Below, in pieces: positions 62,485 to 64,000 of a stretch of DNA of 64,000 nucleotides. Position 1 is the first letter of the stretch; every line of letters starts with the position of its first letter. Origin of the DNA: Actinoplanes cyaneus (GTDB lineage: Bacteria; Actinomycetota; Actinomycetes; Mycobacteriales; Micromonosporaceae); the NCBI RefSeq assembly GCF_016862095.1, contig NZ_BOMH01000001.1:124001-188000 (forward strand). The letters run 5' to 3'. The notes beneath the pieces are model-generated. The model worked only from the letters and a program-made list of their open reading frames with translations, was not told the origin of the DNA and searched no databases. The position numbers and the translations under genes were made by a program.

Positions 62485-63339
62485 ATGAGGACTCCGGAGG
62501 ACGAGCGCCGCCAGCTGATCAACGTCGCGTATCGCCTGCTCGGCTCGCTCGCCGACGCCGAGGATGTGGTCCAGGAGACGTACGCGCGATGGTTTGCCCT
62601 CTCTCCTGCGCAGCAGGCGGAGATCGACGTGCCGGGCGCGTGGCTGACCAAGGTCGCGAGCCGGATCTGCCTCGATCACCTGCGGTCGGCCCGGGTGCGG
62701 CGCGAACGGTACGTCGGCGAGTGGATCCCGGAGCCGGTCCCGTCGCTGCCGGGCGACGACCCGGCCGACCGGATCACCCTGGACGAGTCGGTGAGCATGG
62801 CGTTCCTGGTGGTCCTGGACGCGATGACGCCTGCCGAGCGGGTCGCGTTCGTCCTGCACGACGTGTTTCGTTACTCGTTCGCCGAGGTGGCCGAGGTCGC
62901 CGGTCGCACCCCGGCGGCGTGCCGTCAGCTGGCGTCCTCCGCGCGCCGCCGGATCGCGACGTCCGCCGCGCCGGCGCCGCCGGTCTCCGAGCAGGCCCGC
63001 GTGGTCCGCGACTTCAAGCGGGCCTGGGAGTCGAAGGACATCGCCGCGCTGGTCGGGCTGCTCGACCCGGACGCGCACCTGATCGCCGACGGCGGGGGCG
63101 TGGTCAGCGCGGCGCCCCGCCCGATCGTGGGCGGCGCCGAGGTCGCCCGGTACGCGGTGGCCCTCGCCGAGCGCGCGCCGGGCCTTCAACTGGTGGAGCG
63201 CACCGTGAACGGGCAACCGGGCCTGGTCGTGCAATGGGGCGGCGTCACCACCGGGGTGGTCGCCTTCGAGGTCGCCGGCGCGCGGGTCAGCCGGATGTGG
63301 GCGGTGCGCAACCCGGAGAAGCTGCGCCCCTGGCTCTGA
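62485..63339 (+). CDS. sigJ: ECF41 (SigJ-type) RNA polymerase sigma factor
   Basis: 284 residues. Region 2 (about 8-75: YRLLGSLADAEDVVQETYAR), linker motif WIPEP at 80-84 (ECF41 signature WLPEP), region 4 (about 108-160) and a C-terminal SnoaL-like domain (about 175-284) with DGGG at 203-206 and NPEKL near the end (signature NPDKL). These three motifs define ECF41, whose C-terminal extension modulates activity without a separate anti-sigma factor. Divergent from its probable CMD target. Confidence 0.94.
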   Translation: MRTPEDERRQLINVAYRLLGSLADAEDVVQETYARWFALSPAQQAEIDVPGAWLTKVASRICLDHLRSARVRRERYVGEWIPEPVPSLPGDDPADRITLDESVSMAFLVVLDAMTPAERVAFVLHDVFRYSFAEVAEVAGRTPAACRQLASSARRRIATSAAPAPPVSEQARVVRDFKRAWESKDIAALVGLLDPDAHLIADGGGVVSAAPRPIVGGAEVARYAVALAERAPGLQLVERTVNGQPGLVVQWGGVTTGVVAFEVAGARVSRMWAVRNPEKLRPWL

Positions 63340-63397
63340 TGCCACCGTGATGCCACAGGGTTGCGCGTGGCATCATAGTGATGCCATAATGGCGTCA
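63337..63397 (+). promoter_or_regulatory. Array of TGATGCCA sites before the RHH gene
   Basis: TGATGCCA occurs at 63337-63344, 63348-63355 and 63379-63386, inverted TGGCATCA at 63368-63375, and a variant TGGCGTCA at 63390-63397. The copies start 10-20 bases apart. CATAAT (63384-63389) is a possible -10 box seven bases before ATG 63397. The first site includes the sigJ stop codon. Confidence 0.75.
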
Positions 63398-63909
63398 TGG
63401 AACTGCGCCCCTACATCGACGCCGTGCGTCACGAGCTCGCGCTCGCGGCAGCGGCCGGCGGCGACGACGCCCGGGAGCTCGCCGAGCGGCTGACCGCGCC
63501 GCTCGAGTCGGCGATCCGGCTCGCCCTGCTCGACGCCCTCTCCGAAGCCGCCACGGAGATCACCCGCGATCTGGCACCGGGCTCGGTCGACCTGCGCCTG
63601 CGCAACCGCGAGCCCTCGTTCGTGGTGGCACCGGCCCCTGCCGAGTCGTGGGCCCCTCAGGAATCCGCGCCGCCGGAGCCCGTGCCCGCGGCGCCCGCCC
63701 CCGGTGAGGACGAAGCGACGGTCCGGATCAGTCTGCGCCTCCCGGAGCACCTCAAGGGCCGGGTCGAGCAGGCCGCCGCCAAGGCCGGCGTCTCGATCAA
63801 CACCTGGCTGATCCGGGCCGCGTCCGCCGCGGCCGACGGCGACAGCCCCCGTTCCGCGACCACGAGCGCGGCCAGCAGTGGTCAGCGCTACAGCGGCTGG
63901 GTCCGCTGA
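63397..63909 (+). CDS. Ribbon-helix-helix protein (HicB/Arc-like C-terminus)
   Basis: 170 residues. A helical N-terminal region (about 1-60), a Pro/Ala-rich linker (about 75-105), then the RHH domain (about 107-145): VRISLRLPEHLKGRVEQAAA followed by GVSINTWLIRAASA, as in HicB antitoxin C-terminal domains. No toxin gene is adjacent; the next gene encodes a DUF4097-like protein. The site array upstream suggests autoregulation. Confidence 0.88.
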   Translation: MELRPYIDAVRHELALAAAAGGDDARELAERLTAPLESAIRLALLDALSEAATEITRDLAPGSVDLRLRNREPSFVVAPAPAESWAPQESAPPEPVPAAPAPGEDEATVRISLRLPEHLKGRVEQAAAKAGVSINTWLIRAASAAADGDSPRSATTSAASSGQRYSGWVR

Positions 63910-63928
63910 ACCCCTCGGAGGAGAGCTC

Positions 63929-64000
63929 ATGCCCACGTTCGACACCCCCGGATCGATCACCGCCACCGTCGACCTGGTCGCCGGCGACGTGACTGTCGTC
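63929..64000 (+). CDS. DUF4097-like protein, N-terminus only
   Basis: 24 residues visible: MPTFDTPGSITATVDLVAGD and onward, the typical start of actinobacterial DUF4097 beta-strand-repeat proteins. GGAGGAGAG lies just upstream of ATG 63929. It is 19 bases behind the RHH gene and probably cotranscribed; the rest lies outside the window. Confidence 0.75.
   Translation, partial: MPTFDTPGSITATVDLVAGDVTVV

Overview
The window is GC-rich actinobacterial DNA, most likely from a member of the Micromonosporaceae such as Actinoplanes. This is inferred from codon use, many GTG starts, numerous start codons lying 6-8 bases after a -10 box (leaderless mRNAs), lineage-typical families (SCO6745-like, CU044_5270-like, mycothiol-dependent Rv2466c-like, ECF41/SigJ) and a chemoreceptor paired with a sugar-binding lipoprotein, which suits a spore-forming genus with motile zoospores. 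No rRNA, tRNA, CRISPR array, transposase or phage gene was found.

Positions 1-24192 are dominated by a cell-surface polysaccharide locus in two arms. The left arm (1-11070) encodes a secreted dimethylformamidase-like protein, an anchored beta-helix protein, a GT2 glycosyltransferase, a Wzx-type flippase, a Wzy/WaaL-type protein and a Wzz-like protein on the minus strand, with a second Wzz-like protein, GT4, GT2 and a polysaccharide deacetylase divergently on the plus strand. The right arm (15723-24192) encodes GT2, a FemAB/GNAT-like acyltransferase, UDP-glucose dehydrogenase, the initiating phosphoglycosyltransferase and all four dTDP-L-rhamnose genes (rfbC-rfbA divergent from rfbB-rfbD). Most genes overlap by 1-4 bases. 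Together they predict lipid-linked assembly of a polymer containing rhamnose and probably glucuronate. An unrelated block (11123-15663: Tdi1-like protein, membrane protein, MFS exporter plus hydrolase under a TetR regulator) separates the arms.

Positions 24274-35173 hold small stress or redox genes, an ECF sigma factor with a membrane partner, an AhpD-like protein and then a compact sugar-uptake operon: ROK regulator, ABC ATPase, permease, binding lipoprotein, Gfo/Idh/MocA oxidoreductase and sugar isomerase/epimerase. A repeat-rich 0.5 kb follows, with a 25-bp tandem repeat and two large hairpins. Beyond it are a methyl-accepting chemotaxis protein and a ChvE-like sugar-binding lipoprotein.

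Positions 38385-48466 mix small hypothetical genes, a FAD monooxygenase with its TetR regulator, two decayed genes (a DUF2625-like remnant and a class IV aminotransferase with a frameshift and an in-frame stop), an LLM oxidoreductase with a divergent MmyB-like regulator, and an SDR pair divergent from a TetR regulator.

Positions 48709-64000 encode an SGNH hydrolase, a PadR-HAAS pair, a Ser/Thr kinase, a beta-lactamase-like serine hydrolase, a methyltransferase, TM2 and acyltransferase membrane proteins, a YbhN-like protein with a 13-residue tandem repeat, several TetR regulators, and finally an ECF41 sigma factor divergent from a carboxymuconolactone-decarboxylase-like gene that has lost its catalytic cysteines. 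Both genes of this pair carry the same promoter motif back to back. The window ends with a ribbon-helix-helix protein behind an array of TGATGCCA sites and the start of a DUF4097-like gene.

Three intergenic hairpins (11694, 28021, 35380) share the outer arm GGCTGGTTCTCA/TGAGAACCAGCC and look like one dispersed element family.
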